64,000 nt of DNA from Ophiura sarsii. Taxonomy: Eukaryota > Echinodermata > Ophiuroidea > Amphilepidida > Ophiuridae. The notes under the pieces were generated by a model. It had not been told where the DNA came from. It did not search any database and saw nothing but the letters and a program-made list of their open reading frames with translations. Each line of letters opens with the position of its first letter. The first letter of the stretch is position 1. The translations under genes and the position numbers were made by a program. This document shows, in pieces, positions 37,634 through 49,900 of the stretch. The DNA lies in contig CM069441.1 of assembly GCA_035610835.1 (NCBI GenBank), positions 101,553,606 through 101,617,605 on the forward strand. The letters run 5' to 3'.

Positions 37634-37972
37634 CAGGCTTTCTCAACTAGATTTACTGATGCGCCGCATTTCAGTAACCAACTTGTTGAAGCTCCACTTG
37701 GTCATATTTTTTTAGAATTTACAATGGCAAAATTCCCTTTATAACATTAATGTCAAAATATTTTAAACATATATGTAGGCAGCATTGAGGGCACATGCAC
37801 GCTTAGCGCGAGAAAAATTGCTGCGTTTATACATCTGACCGTCATAGGCCTATGAAATCTGGCTATATCATGATATGATATTTTTTTAAAACAAATTTTA
37901 ACCACTCTCGTGCCACTTAGGATGCCTTGATGCGCCACAAGTGGCGCGCACGCCACCAGTTGAGAATGCCTG
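37634..37972. mobile_element. hAT miniature element with 8-bp target duplication
   Basis: The 339-bp element has inverted ends CAGGCTTTCTCAACT / AGTTGAGAATGCCTG and a perfect 8-bp duplication CCTTATAG (37626-37633 and 37973-37980). Both are diagnostic of hAT elements. No transposase coding sequence is present. Confidence 0.9.
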
Positions 37973-39770
37973 CCTTATAGCTTGCCTCTGTAGAATATAT
38001 TTGAATATATTGAATATATTATTATTTAGTTTGTTTCATCAAACAACCTCATTATCTGATAACCTAAAGTTAATTGCATAACTTGCACCTATATGTCAGT
38101 CTAGATCAGTTTTTATGTAGAAATAGGCTTCAGGCAAGCATAATCCGTGTTTCTATTCGAAGGCAAGGTTGGTTATTGGTGGTGATTAGTGGTGATGGCC
38201 TGAGTAGAAACACAGGATCACCACCTTTTCACCACCTCGATCACCACCAAAATTACCCAGTATTTCTGGGTTATTGGTGATGATCTTGAATAGAAAAAAG
38301 ATGGCAATTACTTTAGTGGTGATGAGATTCCACTCACACCATGTTTTCCCCCCATTTTATAAATATTCATAGACATCAGAGAATTTATTTACATACATTT
38401 GGTTCACAGATGGTCAGGTGGATAGGTACCTTGAACACAATTTGAAAGTTATATTTTGCTACCTCAACTCTGTGCTTGATAATCATAACATGTCAAAGTT
38501 TGGTACCATTTTCAACATTTATTTTATACTTATAGAATATTATTTTTGTCAGACACAATACAGTAAAACCTGTAGTTAAGAAATATTGGCTTTAGCTGTA
38601 TTGTCTATGCCCGAATCTGTTATTGGTACATTTGAGCTGTATTTTTTCTGCCCGAACCTGTTATTTGTACATTTTTTCCTGCAGAATATAGATTATGCTG
38701 AGTAGGTGGTATATTTGTGCAGGTGACAGTTTCAGGGAATGGACATTATACAAGATGTAATTTCTCTTAAATCTATGTGTGCTTTATTAAAGGCATAGGT
38801 CCACTTTGACCAGTTCACCCAGGGTGAACTAACTTACATCTGTTCATTTGGTGACAGATGAAATAGAGGTAAGATGGAGAAATCTCAACCTTGAGATTTT
38901 CCCAAAGGATCGGGCTGGTTAGAGTGGACCTAAGGGTTTAAACAAAATATTGAATGTTTTTCGATTTTTACCAATGGATGAGGTTAATTTCATTTGATGA
39001 AGGATGAAACGTTTCATACAACAAAATTCACTGTCATGAAAATATTTTATTGTTGCTCTCATAAACATTTATAGTACATGTACAATTGTTCTAGACAGTA
39101 ACCCACGAGCTCACTTTGCACACAGAATGAAATTGTATGTGGTAGCAAAGTAGGCGAGTTGTGCTTCAAGCTTAAGCTTATTTCATCCGGGGTGTTAATG
39201 TAGACGGTGCCATATTTATGAAGTTGATTATGATGCCATGAATTAAACCATCAAATGTGCTTCATTTGACATTCATTGTGACATGTGTCTTTGTCTGGAA
39301 AAGTTGGAATTACAGGAAGTTTTTATATTTTTTCTGATTCCGTGACAAAAAATGACAACATTGAATTGTTTAGCAAAACGGATGTACATATTCAATTCTT
39401 CGCTGATAGGCTACAATTTGTGATCTCTTTGTCAATAGTACATTGTGTTCAATTGATATGAGTTGGGTTTTTAGGTAACTTGTCAGTTCATATGGTCAAT
39501 GTTATTTGGTGCTTAATATATGTGATGTGATGAAAAGTTGGGTTGAGTTATGGCTAAATGGAATAATGGTTCTATATACCTATGAGTAAGCTATCACAAA
39601 TTATTCTAGTGCAAATCAAAATGTAGAATTATATTTTAATATTGTATCATAAAATTATAATATATTTCTTCTTTATTGTTTGTGAAATGGAAAATACCAT
39701 TTTCTTAGGAAAGGTAACTGCCTACTGAGCATGGATATCTAGAGTAAAAGGCCTTAAAAACATATTTATT

Positions 39771-40620
39771 ATTGCAGTGCCCTCTATTGGCACAAATTGG
39801 TCAGACTGGCAGATTGTCCCAATTCAGCCACCTATATCGCCATAACAAGGCCAGTGAGCTTTACGCCATATGTGACCCACTTCATCAATAGTTGTCAGAA
39901 CAGTTATTTGAAATACAGCTCAATATGGGCGCACCACACCAAATATCTTTCTCATTGAAATACGTGTAAAAGTGCCATATTTCAAGACACCTTTTCTACC
40001 CTCCGGTTACATTTATTGCATACTTGTCTATGACCATTTTCAGTAACATCTCAACTTTAATTTAAGCCTTGTTTCATGAGGGGTTATTAAGCTAAATTTT
40101 CCGCTACGGACCTGCACACAGCGCCCTCACTTTTTCACGTTTTCTGTCATGCCTGTTCACCATTTAGGCAGGTGCTTACGCCCTGGGCACTATTTAGGTC
40201 GATAAATTAAAAATAAGGTATTTTATCATTGTAGGTGCAACGGATAGGTCCCACTCGTTCATTTAAATACAAACATACCATCCCCGGAGAAACAAATTGC
40301 CCGAAAACCTCACATTTACAAGCCTAGTCTTCGTGCTTTTCCGGAACTACTACAGGATTACACGAATTGCGCATTGATTTGGTGTGGTGCTCTCATATGG
40401 TTGTTTCAAATCAGTGAAAACAGGAATATTTAATATTGCAGTGCCCTCTATTGGCACAAATTGGTCAGACTGGCAGATGGTCCTAATTCAGCCACCTATA
40501 TCGCCATAACAAGGCCAGTGAGCTTTACGCCATATGTGACCCACTTCATCAATAGTTGTCAGTACAGTTATTTGAAATACAGCTCAAAATGGTTGTTTCA
40601 AATCAGTAGAAAACAAAGGA
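39771..40620 (+). repeat. Tandemly duplicated segment interrupted by a miniature element
   Basis: GCAGTGCCCTCTATTGGCAC and about 155 following bases occur at 39776 and again at 40439 with very few differences. TTGTTTCAAATCAGT follows both copies. The first copy is split by the element at 39929-40394. Confidence 0.85.
39929..40394. mobile_element. Miniature element inserted into one copy of a tandem duplication
   Basis: Inverted ends with the shared core GCACCACACCAAAT / ATTTGGTGTGGTGC. ATATGG flanks both sides (39923-39928 and 40395-40400). Removing the element restores the arrangement seen in the second copy near 40590, apart from one base. Confidence 0.75.
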
Positions 40621-41110
40621 ATTTTCAAGAGAAATATTGATTTTCATGGACAACACTTTAAGCAATTATGACAAGTTACACATTATTCTAAAGCTTGTAA
40701 TTTTAGCATTTTCAACATCAACAAATCAGACTTTTTCCACACTTACGGCAGATCACTTCTATATAATTGAGATGAGTTCACCAGTTTTGATAGTGTTTTA
40801 AATTTGTACTTGCCTATATTAATTCACCAATGTTTGTTATTGTAAGAAACGATCGTACATGGATCAAATATATAATAAGTCTGATTGGTAATATATATAC
40901 CTTTTGTTCAGTTAAGCTCTCCATAGTATGTTATTTTTGTAAATGTATTGTCAATTTTATACTTTTCTGTATAATTTATTATGGTTAATTTAAAATAAAA
41001 AAAAAATAAAAAAAATAATCATGATTGTTTTTTTAAAAATAATTCTCTAGTGTTTTTGGAAGAAACCCAACCCCATACATAGCAGGAAGGTGCCATTTAT
41101 AAAAGGTCTA

Positions 41111-41305
41111 CTATAAAAGTCAATATTTTCGCGATAAGATATTTTCACGAAAAATGGTCATAACAGGCATTTCGCGATTTTTTTCTTCTTCTCACGATTT
41201 TCAACATTTGTGAACAAAAGTCAATGGAAGTCAATAATTTTCGCGAGTTTACATTTATATATATCGCGGATGAGGAACGATTCGCAAAAAATTCTACTTT
41301 TACAG
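41111..41305. mobile_element. TA-flanked miniature element, CTGTAAAAGT family
   Basis: CTATAAAAGTCAATATTTTC on the left faces AAATTCTACTTTTACAG on the right, with TA on both flanks. The interior is rich in TTTCGCGA words. Same family as 59984-60174. Confidence 0.75.
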
Positions 41306-42065
41306 TATATTAATTCATCAACCACATCACACTATTCAGAATAGGTTCTATTAGAGCCAAATTTATAGTAGGCCAGTGGCAACCTATATTTAGAGCTCTT
41401 TTCAGAGCCACCATTTCTGTTCAGTGGAAAAGGGGCAATCCATCTGAACGGCTCTTTTCAGAGCCACCAACCTTTCACAAGTAGAGAAGTAGCAATCTCT
41501 ATGTTAGTCTTGAAGAAGTCTGAGCTAATCCGGACAAAAGCTTGACAGTTTTAAACTTGTCCGACGGCGAACCTGTTAAATAAATTATGAATACCTGTCG
41601 TAAAAGCATCTCACATTCGTATTCTACTCTTCTGTGACAACCCTCTCCATGATTTCTACTCCTCTGTAATGATTATAATATTGACCATGGTCATCTAAAC
41701 GAAAAACACACTCAAAACAATAGTTATTATTTTATCTTAAAGTATTCTTTTATTTCAAATAGACATATATGTCATCATCAAAACAATTATGGACAAACAT
41801 GTTATATAAATACATTCAAACACACTAATCTTACTTGTACTATGCCCTCTCTAGTTAACATACTGCCAGTCACTTTTCAACACATCACATGAATAAGAAA
41901 CACTATTTGGTATTAAAAAAAGACAAATCTTACAAAACAAAACTTTCTTAACAAAAATGTAAACAAAAACGATTAACAATTAGAATTGGGGGTTACAGTA
42001 ATTTTGCATTATTGCAACCAGAAAGGCTATGTCCCTATTTAAGCAGTAACTGTATATCTTAAACT

Positions 42066-42302
42066 GCCCTTCCGTGTTTGGGATTAGCTGCCATCTTGGA
42101 GGTTAACACAAAACTGTATTCAAGTAACTCATGGCTGAAAAACCCTTTTTTCCCCAAGTAATCTTATCATTTCAAGTACTTGTAAAGATTATACTAATTT
42201 TGAGGTCATTCATCAGGTTGTATTGAATGGGGGAGTGTTGTGGGTCAAAACCATAATGCAAACACTTATGTGTTGGCAGCTAATCCAAATCACGGCAGGT
42301 CT
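42066..42302. mobile_element. Inverted-repeat element
   Basis: CTTCCGTGTTTGGGATTAGC then TGCCA on the left faces TGGCAGCTAATCCAAATCAC then GGCAG on the right. The inverted termini are about 25 bp. No clear target duplication. Confidence 0.55.
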
Positions 42303-42843
42303 CTATATTGTCATTTATACACTATAGCTGCTACATGTTTATTCTAAATGTGAAGCATCACATCAAAGGGCATGTCTTGTCAACTTTTGAAATTTGTTGA
42401 CATATTTAAAAAGCTTTTCAACAATAGTTTTTGAAAATTGTAGTATTTTACTTATAGTAAATATGAGGAAAAGAAGCTCAATATTTCCTTTATATTTGAC
42501 AAACTATTTTGCTTTATATCTCAGAATAAGTCTGGCCCACAAGATGTACCTTGTGACATGATGCATCACATATGTACGTACCCTTCTGGTTGCACAAATG
42601 CAATGACAAGTAGTCATGAGATCAAATCTCAATGGTCCAATTATTATTGCTGCTAATCAATGATCAAAGATCGATTTGCTATAAAATAATATGCTACATT
42701 GTTATTGTAATAACACACTTGAACAGGAATATTTTACTGTCTACCCAATTGGTAATATATAGTTGTGGGGATGGATCGACTATTGCCGATCAGTTTAAAT
42801 ATACAGGATTGTTTACATACTGTTATGATGTCATTTTCTGTCT

Positions 42844-43247
42844 ATAAGGCTGGTTCATACTATAGTCGGATTTATAATTGAACGAACACATTGAAGCAGT
42901 GTTTTTGCGTACATTACGTGAAGCGCGCACAACCATACGCGTGAACATTTGGGTGTAATTACCTTTGTGCTTTGTGCGTGGTGTTCGTTCAATTTTAATC
43001 ATACTATAGACGTTATTTTCCGTGCGGTAGCCCTACTCACGCTGCAGTGTATGGCAATTCATCACAGGTCACGTTGGGTGAACAACGCATGTGATGGTAT
43101 TCATCATTGCGTGGCGAAATAGGAGAACATCAGCTTTAACACGATGCATCGCAGGCTGCCGCAATGGCAGTTGAATAATTTTTTACTCCATTGCGATAAC
43201 GCACCGCAAGCACCGTATATAACGCCTAGTATGAATGAGCCTTTATA
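42844..43247. mobile_element. Inverted-repeat element carrying a nested element
   Basis: TATAAGGCTGGTTCATACTA on the left faces TAGTATGAATGAGCCTTTATA on the right in inverted order. Within it, 42860-43009 is a second inverted repeat (CTATAGTCGG, TTGAACGAACAC). Either the inner one is nested, or the two share an end. Confidence 0.6.
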
Positions 43248-46200
43248 AAGTTGTAACAACATAATTTCATTAGCAGTTACAAACCGAGAAAATCAACGAC
43301 TCAACTGAAACAATATTCCTAGTTCCATGAAAAATGTAAGATGTTACAGCATGAACAAATTGTTACACACATTCAACAATATTGTTAGAGTGTGTGTTTT
43401 ATGGATGATATGGTTACAAGAAAATCTATTTGGCAAATGTCATCAAGGTGCACACAACAAATTTAAATCAGTTATAGTTCAATCAGTTCCAAATTGGCGA
43501 GAAATGTGTGTGGTTTTATGTCTCCACGAGGAACATTATTCCAAGTGTACGCGTCATTCATTTAATGCACATTGCGCTTGTTGCGTTCATGTGGGCTCAG
43601 CCTACACCCTTCTGTAATTATTCGCTGCTTCACCAACTTGGACCTGATAACCCCCTGGGGTCTACCTGTCTATCTTACAGTGGTTCTGATTGGTTTATTG
43701 CAAGATATACTCATTTTAATAGCCAATTAAAATGCATCTTGTAAAATATTTCACTCCAATCTTTATCAGGGATACAATTATTCTAACACTGTCTCTGATT
43801 GGTGCAATAAATGATGTATCTATCTTTCTGACCAATCGGCCGGTAGTTCTCAGGGGGTTCAAACTAGAGTCGACTTTGTAAGTAATCCATTCACTTTGTA
43901 AAACTAAACAAGCTAAGTAATTAATGATGAGCTCTAAAGTAACTAAAGTAATTTTTCTGACGACTACTCGAATTCCTTACATGGAATGAACTAAATGATT
44001 AAACTAAATGAACTGGCTGCGTAAAATTAACACAGTATTAAACTATTAACCTAAATTACACATTACTAAAATTACACATTTGGGAAATAGTGTAGTTCTT
44101 CTGATCCCAGCTGTGCATCAAGTCATTTCTGGAATAAAGTTCACCATAGTTAATCCATCATGTCCTTGATACACATGCCTGTGACCTACGGTGACAAAAA
44201 ACATGTCCCCACATTCATTGCACACTGGGCACCATTTATCATATCCACAAACTGAAAGGTCCAAATTTTCAGTGCACTGGTATAAACCAGCTAACTGAAC
44301 TTTGATCCTAACATTTAGACTAAAGGAGGTCAGAGTTCAGGATAGGTATCAATAATCCTATTTACTTGATCTTGCTCTTCCCATCTCTTTAGAAATATAA
44401 ACATATGAAAACCTGAAAACAAGTAGTGATCGTTTTGTGTACTGCTCACCGCCCTCATAAACTATATAATACCCCTTCTTTGTGCGTGTTTGACGTCTGT
44501 TGTTACAAAATCTCATTAGCTATTTACAGATCTCTCAAAGTAATATAAAACTGTACAGATAAGATAGACGGGTATTTGCTTCAACATTGATATCACATGT
44601 AAGCACCTTCATACTCTAGCTGACACACACACACACATACATTTCATTGGAGTTTTGCCCAAAACTTTAAATCAATAGCCTCTACCCCATTCCTTGATTT
44701 TAAGTATTAATCTAGGTGTAATTATTTTCAACCATTAAAAACCTGATCAAGACATGGATTGCGTATCAGTTCTGTAGTCACAGTTCCCATGTTGATTGAA
44801 AGTGAACAGTTAACCCCTGAGAGGGTAACATTCTCATATTTCTGGTAACGTTATATCAGAGATAGAGAACAATAAAAGAATCAATTCCTTCCTCCTCGAT
44901 CTAAAACTGATGATGAACAGAAATCAATACAGAACATGAACTTTGACACACAGTTGAAAACCAAACTTTGTTAAAATGCTTTACAAGAGCACAAGTTTCA
45001 CGATCAAAATTGATATCTCAAATTGTTATCAAAATTGATATTTCACTTTTATTCAAATATATTTCCTAACTGTTATGCCATAAGTTTATGAGAAATAGTT
45101 GCCAGTTCATATCCTTTTTTCAATTTGTTTAGTTTCACTTTTTTAGGATAGGAATAAGAAATGGCAGTTAAAATTCTTATTGATTGCTAGCCAATTATTG
45201 GCATTTGTGAGAGCTGTTGATTGCAACGATTCATGGCTAATGTACAGTGTAATATTTTCAGAATTTGACATGTGGATTAAGCAAACTGATTTGACTAGGT
45301 CTGATAGTCAGCTCAAAGAAGTTCGGCACTTTTTCTGTTACGACGGTGTTCTAAGCGTAAACAAGGAAGTGCGGTTGCCATCGGTGGAATAGAATCGTAT
45401 AACTTTGAGTCTACCAATGCGCATCCAATCTGCCCAATAGCATCTATGGGGTCAAGAATGTTGGCACCCATACGCTTATTAATGAATGCACGTGCAGGAT
45501 CAGTGTTGAACTTCTCTGCCGGCGACTATAACCATACAACAGCCTCAATACCTTCAATGAATCCATGGACAATTTCAGCAATTCTGCTTCGGGGAAAACC
45601 CCAACTATGCTTTCTACAAAGACAAACAAGGCTATTGTTAATTTGTTTACAGAGACAATCAAATGGTACGCTATACAAATAAATAAATACAACACAATTT
45701 ATGTTCTTTATCATGGTCCTTTGATGTAAATATGTTCTCTGAATTTGGTTAAAAATTGATTATTTCCAATATATTTAATGCTTAAAATTTGTTCGACTGC
45801 CCACTGCTACCAAGTACATAGTTAAAACAATGCAAACAAATGTTGAATACATTAATTCACTGACCAACTATTTCAGTACCAAAACTTGAAACAATAAACA
45901 AAAAACAAAGTGAAAATTGTGCATTGGCCCATGTTACAGTCTACTGTCAGCACGCACCACATCGCTTTACATATATTTAAGCCTATTATTATTTGATTCA
46001 AGCCTCAGTATAAAACCAACAATTTTGTATTAGCTGTAGCACACGGGCCCTTACTTTTCTTGGCAGTGTGATTTGGTCCCTTAGAAATATAGCTCAATCC
46101 TCCTTAATTACAACATATATGGTTTTTTATGAGGATCTTATGGGCAAAAAGCTCATACATCTTTAAACTGTATCTTTGAGGGGTTTTCCCCCTAAAATCA

Positions 46201-46508
46201 AAGTAATGAGACACTGAATGACATGGAGGAATGTATATAAACTGATTGTAAGAAGTAGCTGTAGCATATTTCTGGACCCGGAGTAGTTTACAGATTAGAA
46301 TGTTTTGTTTCAACTCAACTGATACCTCACTTGTGAACCCGTGCACTCCGGTAGAAATTGTCAACAAATTCATGACATTCCTGCATGGCACAAGTGTATG
46401 AAGATTAGCAAATCAGGTTTTGCACAAGGTTGACACTGAGGTTACTCTGACCTTAATACTAGTAATACTGCTTGAATTTTACAATAGTTTCAATTAATTG
46501 TGTCCATT

Positions 46509-46967
46509 TCATATTGATGGTAAATTGATACTGGAAGCATCACTGAACGGTCCAGTCCTATGGTAAACATCAATGGCACATACTGCAAAATGATACATGC
46601 TCCCCGGTTGAAATTGAGTCAGTGTGCAGGCCATTGGCAGAGGCAAGGCCTTCACCTCACCAATTTTTTTCCAGAGGCTTGTGTTTGGTGCAACATCCGT
46701 CTCCTGGTACGCATACAGATTGTAAAAGTCTATGGCCGCATGTACAGTGGTGTTCAATGACATATTCCATGAGAGTACAATACCCTGGTTTACTTTACTG
46801 ATACTGAGTGATGGTTTGGGTGGCGGGACTGCATTGGACGTGACGGTGTATGCAGAACTTGGAATGCTGGGCAATGGTGCTGGGTGGCGTCGGCCCTGGT
46901 TGGACTGCGAGGTAACTGTCACGGTCGCAGGGATATGGGTGATGTTTGAACGATTTGATGCTGAAAC
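46509..46967 (-). CDS. ATF7IP: ATF7IP last exon, fibronectin type III domain
   Basis: The acceptor is CTCCAG at 46973-46968; the phase excludes the alternative AG seven bases on. It encodes 152 residues and stops with TGA at 46511-46509. A Ser/Pro-rich linker leads into an FN3 domain with the near-invariant ATF7IP block WKKIGEVKALPLPMACTLTQ. Confidence 0.95.
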   Translation of the reverse strand, partial: VSASNRSNITHIPATVTVTSQSNQGRRHPAPLPSIPSSAYTVTSNAVPPPKPSLSISKVNQGIVLSWNMSLNTTVHAAIDFYNLYAYQETDVAPNTSLWKKIGEVKALPLPMACTLTQFQPGSMYHFAVCAIDVYHRTGPFSDASSINLPSI

Positions 46968-49900
46968 CTGGAGGATTAAACAGAAAATAATGCTCTCAAT
47001 CATTCAATGAACAATATGTCTGAAATGGTCTTCAAAATGGATAAGAGTCAGTGAATAATGTCAATGACTTGTATGAATCTATATAACCTTATATATCTGT
47101 GTCCATTGAAGCATACAAGATCTGTATTGTAGCCCTTCTGTACAGTTGGAATTGTGCATTTCCTTAACTTATTTATCATAATTGCCAATTATCTTGTTAA
47201 GGCTAATAACTTTGACAAATCTCATAATATTGTTCAAAAAAGTTTGATAAATTGATTTGGATGTGTGTACAATAGTCAAACTACAAAATCTACCCTCATG
47301 TCCATAAATTTGTTATTCTTCTCAAAAACAAAATGTATAGAAGTATCATACATCCTGTGGGGGGAGGTAGTTTGTAAGCATCTGCGTGAATAAAAACACA
47401 TAATAAGGTGTGTTTTAAGGACAACACAGGCCTGCGCTAAGGGTATCAAAATCACCAAATTTCCAAGAACCATTTTTCAATTATGAATCTGCGCAAAGGG
47501 TAGCTTGAGGCAATCACTATGATTACAATAAAACAGCTTCAAATGAGAACAAAATACCCGAAAAAATTGCATGAACATAATAATTATGGGGGAAATGTAT
47601 ACACATCCTTTTGGACAACGATATCCAGGGACACACATACGTACATATTTTGTCAGTCCTTGCTAAGGGGTGTATTTTGAACAGGGTTAGCGCTGAGCCT
47701 CAAATCTACCCCTTAAAAGTCTAAAATACTGAATTTAAGGGGTCCAACTGGAATTTTATGGAATCCAATTCTCAAACTGAAATACTTTGAGATTCAAGCA
47801 TGAATTTTCAAAAGCAAGAATAAAATAAAATGATACATTATAAGGAACTTCCATATAAATATATATTTATAACTCCCCCTCCCCTCGAGACAATCTTGTT
47901 CATCAAGAAAAGTAAGTTCAGACCAATAAGTGTTTTTAGATCATTTAATCACTGTAATAGAATGTATCACTTGAAGATACCCTTCCTTCCCTGTTCCTCA
48001 TTCCCCTCCCCTGTGAGGATTTATTTTTGAATCACCAAATGAACAGGTGTATGCGGGACCTTTGCTTTTAATGGTATGGGGACCTTTGGTTTTAATGGTG
48101 TGATTTGACAAGTAAAATCCTTGTTAACGGTCACTTCTTCACTTCCGTGACTATCCTTGCCAAGGGTGGTTTCTAGGACTGCATTCACACGGATGAGTGC
48201 CACATGGCACAACGACTGTAATTTTTACCTGGGCTTGCTGTTGTTGTTGTTGCTGGTGCTGTTGCTGTACCTGGTGCTGTAACGTCACTTGTTGTTGCTG
48301 CTGCTGACTTTGTTGCACAGCCTGCTGTCGTTGCAACTGCTGCAATGACTGCTGTAACTGATGTTTGCTGTGTAGATATTGCTGTAACAGGTTTACCTTT
48401 GTCTTGCTGTCCGTTTGAATCCTGGTTTGCTCATTCTGTGTTTATATGGCAAGGAGCAAAGCAAATTGTTAGTAACATTTCACTGTCAATGTGATGTGGG
48501 CATACCAATTAGATGGTGTAGTTGGATGCAAGTGGAATAAGTTATATTGTCCATGATGAGGAGACATTCGCAAATTTGTTGAAGTGTGGCAGCACCATAA
48601 TCAAGAGCGAAATGGGGAGGGGAAATAGGAGGAGGGGGGCAGGCATGAATGATATTCCTATCAAATGAAAAATCTGAAATTTCATGAAAATTTAAAAAAA
48701 GAGCAGACTATTGTGCTAGATTACCGAAAATATGGCTAAATAAATGCAAAAATATAATAATAATGAGCATTTATAACGCGCCATTTATCTAGAAACAATA
48801 TCTAAACCAAGGCGCAATTCACAAACAAGAAAACAACAATACTGTTAAGTAAACAAAAACAGACAGCATTTGAAAGCACAGAAATGTTAAAGAAAAGAAA
48901 CATTATCTGTAACAAATCTTTTACATTTTAGAGTGAAAAGACATCTCCTATCAGATTTTTATTTACAAAATATCATGCCTGTGTTGGAGTTCTGGTTACT
49001 TATAGGCTGCCAATGAAAGGATTGATAGTAATCCAACTACACCTAGCACATAAAGTCCCTGACCAGGTGCTTTGAGGTTGGCTAATTCAAAATATATGAT
49101 CGGTACCAAAAATCTGAGATATACATTAAATGAGCAAATTTCTTCTCCGCAGTTTGATACCTCATTCAACAAAATCGAATGGATACTTTTAAAGTTATGT
49201 CGATTTCAATGACCGCGCATGCAACAGAAAAGTTGCACTAGGTATAGGAAATCATTGATTTGTGTGTGATTTACCATAGACGGTAAAAATCAATGTTTTA
49301 CCCGTCTATGGATTTACGCACTGAAAAACTCACAGCTTATCAGCTAAGACTTGTATTCTTCACAGCCAGATACACCCTTTGTCCCGCACATTGCGGTTAT
49401 CACCAAAGACCCATTCATCTGTCTCGTTCAGATAGCACACAGTTATGACAGTAATCACACACAAATCAATGATTCCTATACCTAGTGCAACTTTTCTGTT
49501 GCATGCGCGGTCATTGAAATCGCCCTAACTTTAAAAGTATCTATTCGATTTTGTTGAATGAAGTATCAAACTGCGGAGAAGAAATTTGCTCATTTAATGT
49601 ATATCTCAGATTTTTGGTACCGATTATATATTTTGAATTAGTCAACCTCAAAGCACCTGGTCAGGGACTTTATGTGCTAGGTGTATATAAATACATCCAA
49701 CTATAAACACATCTCCCTGGAGGAAATAACTGCAATGAGACCTAGTCTGTAAGGAGACCCCTGTTCCAATGATACCATGACGATAAATGGCTTTAAACAT
49801 CCAAAAGAATCCCAAAATCTTTCAAGCGTTGACTTCACCAACATAAATACTAGGACACATCAAATATACTTTTTACCATATATTTATTTGTTACTTCTCC

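Larger units (their letters stand above)
35271..46508. other. Intergenic region between PLBD and ATF7IP 3' ends
   Basis: The two genes converge here, so both 3' UTRs lie in this 11-kb stretch. AATAAA at 35955-35960 and 36255-36260 could serve PLBD. Apart from the transposon fragments listed separately, I see AT-rich unique DNA and no open frame with recognisable protein similarity. Confidence 0.6.

Noticed and set aside
45180..45695. Plus and minus open frames of 60-83 codons with moderately complex sequence
   Set aside because: No recognisable motif, no consistent splice sites, and overlapping frames on both strands. Probably chance or an unrecognised relic.
46560..47010. Plus-strand open frames opposite the ATF7IP FN3 exon
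   Set aside because: Antisense shadows of a strongly conserved minus-strand exon.
48021..48212. Minus-strand open frame of 63 codons just downstream of the poly-Q exon
   Set aside because: Overlaps the read-through of the GTAAAA donor, has no homology, and the poly-Q exon joins the last exon in phase 0 without it.
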